Below, piece after piece: positions 63,826-64,000 of a stretch of 64,000 bases of DNA. Made by a program: the position numbers and the translations under genes. The stretch comes from Geminocystis herdmanii PCC 6308 (GTDB taxonomy: Bacteria > Cyanobacteriota > Cyanobacteriia > Cyanobacteriales > Cyanobacteriaceae), in contig NZ_CM001775.1 of NCBI RefSeq assembly GCF_000332235.1, positions 2,448,230 to 2,512,229 of the forward strand. Direction: 5' to 3'. Position 1 is the first letter of the stretch. The number at the start of each line of letters is the position of its first letter. The notes beneath the pieces were generated by a model, which saw only the letters and a list, made by a program, of their open reading frames with translations, was not told the origin of the DNA and ran no database searches.

Positions 63826-64000
63826 CTATTCATTATTCATTAGATAATTTTCGGTTAATTTTATAGCATCTTTTAACCTTTGTTGAATTAAGGAAATTCG
63901 ATCGAGCTTAGTGCTAGATTGTTTAGCAGATTGATAGAATAAAAAATCTGTTTGTAAAAGCCGAATATAACGATGAGTTTCTGTTTGCCATGACTGAAAT
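63826..64000 (-). CDS. PatD-like protein, 3' part only
   Basis: The minus-strand frame running in from the right edge ends FQSWQTETHRYIRLLQTDFL ... YQSAKQSSTKLDRISLIQQRL ... ENYLMNNE. The W..E.HR.LRLL..D..F...A.Q pattern matches my recollection of the cyanobacterial PatD family (named for heterocyst frequency control, but present in unicellular species too). The N-terminus is outside the window. Assignment is tentative. Confidence 0.5.
   Translation of the reverse strand, partial: FQSWQTETHRYIRLLQTDFLFYQSAKQSSTKLDRISLIQQRLKDAIKLTENYLMNNE

Overview
The window looks like a chromosomal segment of a low-GC unicellular cyanobacterium, probably near Cyanobacterium/Geminocystis. The evidence is strongly AT-rich DNA, many CGATCG and GCGATCGC (HIP1-like) words, and cyanobacterial marker genes: sbtA/sbtB, ycf46, a Ycf49-like gene, PaO-type Rieske oxygenase, DUF760, DUF2996, HoxH and a PatD-like protein. 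Genus is an inference; no rRNA is present. Almost every gene is short-operon or monocistronic, and intergenic DNA is full of small mobile elements and tandem repeats.

Layout. 1-1.0 kb: 3' part of a beta-class DNA methyltransferase. 1.0-3.3 kb (minus): hoxH, a 2Fe-2S protein and a PAS regulator, downstream of mraY (3.4-4.4 kb). 4.6-9.8 kb: tRNA-Val(TAC), a DUF2227 protein, YaaW-like protein, a 634-aa unknown with a TerD-like region, an interrupted tRNA-Met(CAT), and an agmatinase-family gene. 10.3-15.7 kb: sugar ABC permease, DUF3598, Ycf49-like, alpha/beta hydrolase, HNH protein, pstB, DUF4230. 16.2-24.8 kb: hybrid sensor kinase, apt, Rieske oxygenase, orphan hicB, recN, a RelE-type toxin-antitoxin pair, sufB. 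24.9-33.2 kb: NhaP-type antiporter, FtsH-like protease, two more hybrid kinases and an MmeI-like restriction-methylation enzyme. 33.4-36.2 kb: DUF2996, sbtB and the divergent sbtA with a hairpin-rich leader. 36.7-44.8 kb: GH57 branching enzyme, TolC, two copies of a coiled-coil gene family, SDR, GT2, cofH. 44.9-51.0 kb: hicBA, truncated antitoxin, DUF760, GNAT, rhomboid, ribE, rsmE, coiled-coil paralogue, gltD. 51.6-59.4 kb: ilvD, membrane protein, fourth coiled-coil paralogue, ycf46, sugar-binding lipoprotein, PCP_red mini-protein, hisA, ferredoxin. 59.4-64.0 kb: decayed IS200/IS605 tnpB element, amino-acid binding protein, 5'-truncated SpoIIE phosphatase, DivIVA-like protein, and the 3' end of a patD-like gene.

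The unusual content is mostly not in the housekeeping genes. Three nearly identical ~307-bp elements (5330-5637, 22054-22360, 57984-58291) each encode what reads as the last codons of a TnpB followed by an IS200/IS605-like right end. They may be solo omega-RNA-bearing elements without a nuclease gene. A tRNA-Met(CAT) gene is split by a 93-nt insertion inside the anticodon stem. Three families of TA-flanked MITEs are present; one family sits exactly at stop codons and supplies the last codons of rsmE. A four-member family of coiled-coil/single-membrane-helix proteins shares an upstream hairpin with a covarying base pair. An in-frame palindromic repeat lies within the MmeI-like enzyme.

How genes fit together: SbtA/SbtB with Ycf46 point to low-CO2 acclimation; HoxH with its 2Fe-2S and PAS partners to fermentative or redox-linked hydrogen metabolism; the MalG-type permease and the sugar-binding lipoprotein, 46 kb apart, could serve one importer; gltD, ilvD, hisA, ribE, apt and cofH are dispersed biosynthetic genes. 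Transport (sbtA, pstB) and Fe-S assembly (sufB) genes stand apart from their usual operon partners, suggesting extensive rearrangement.
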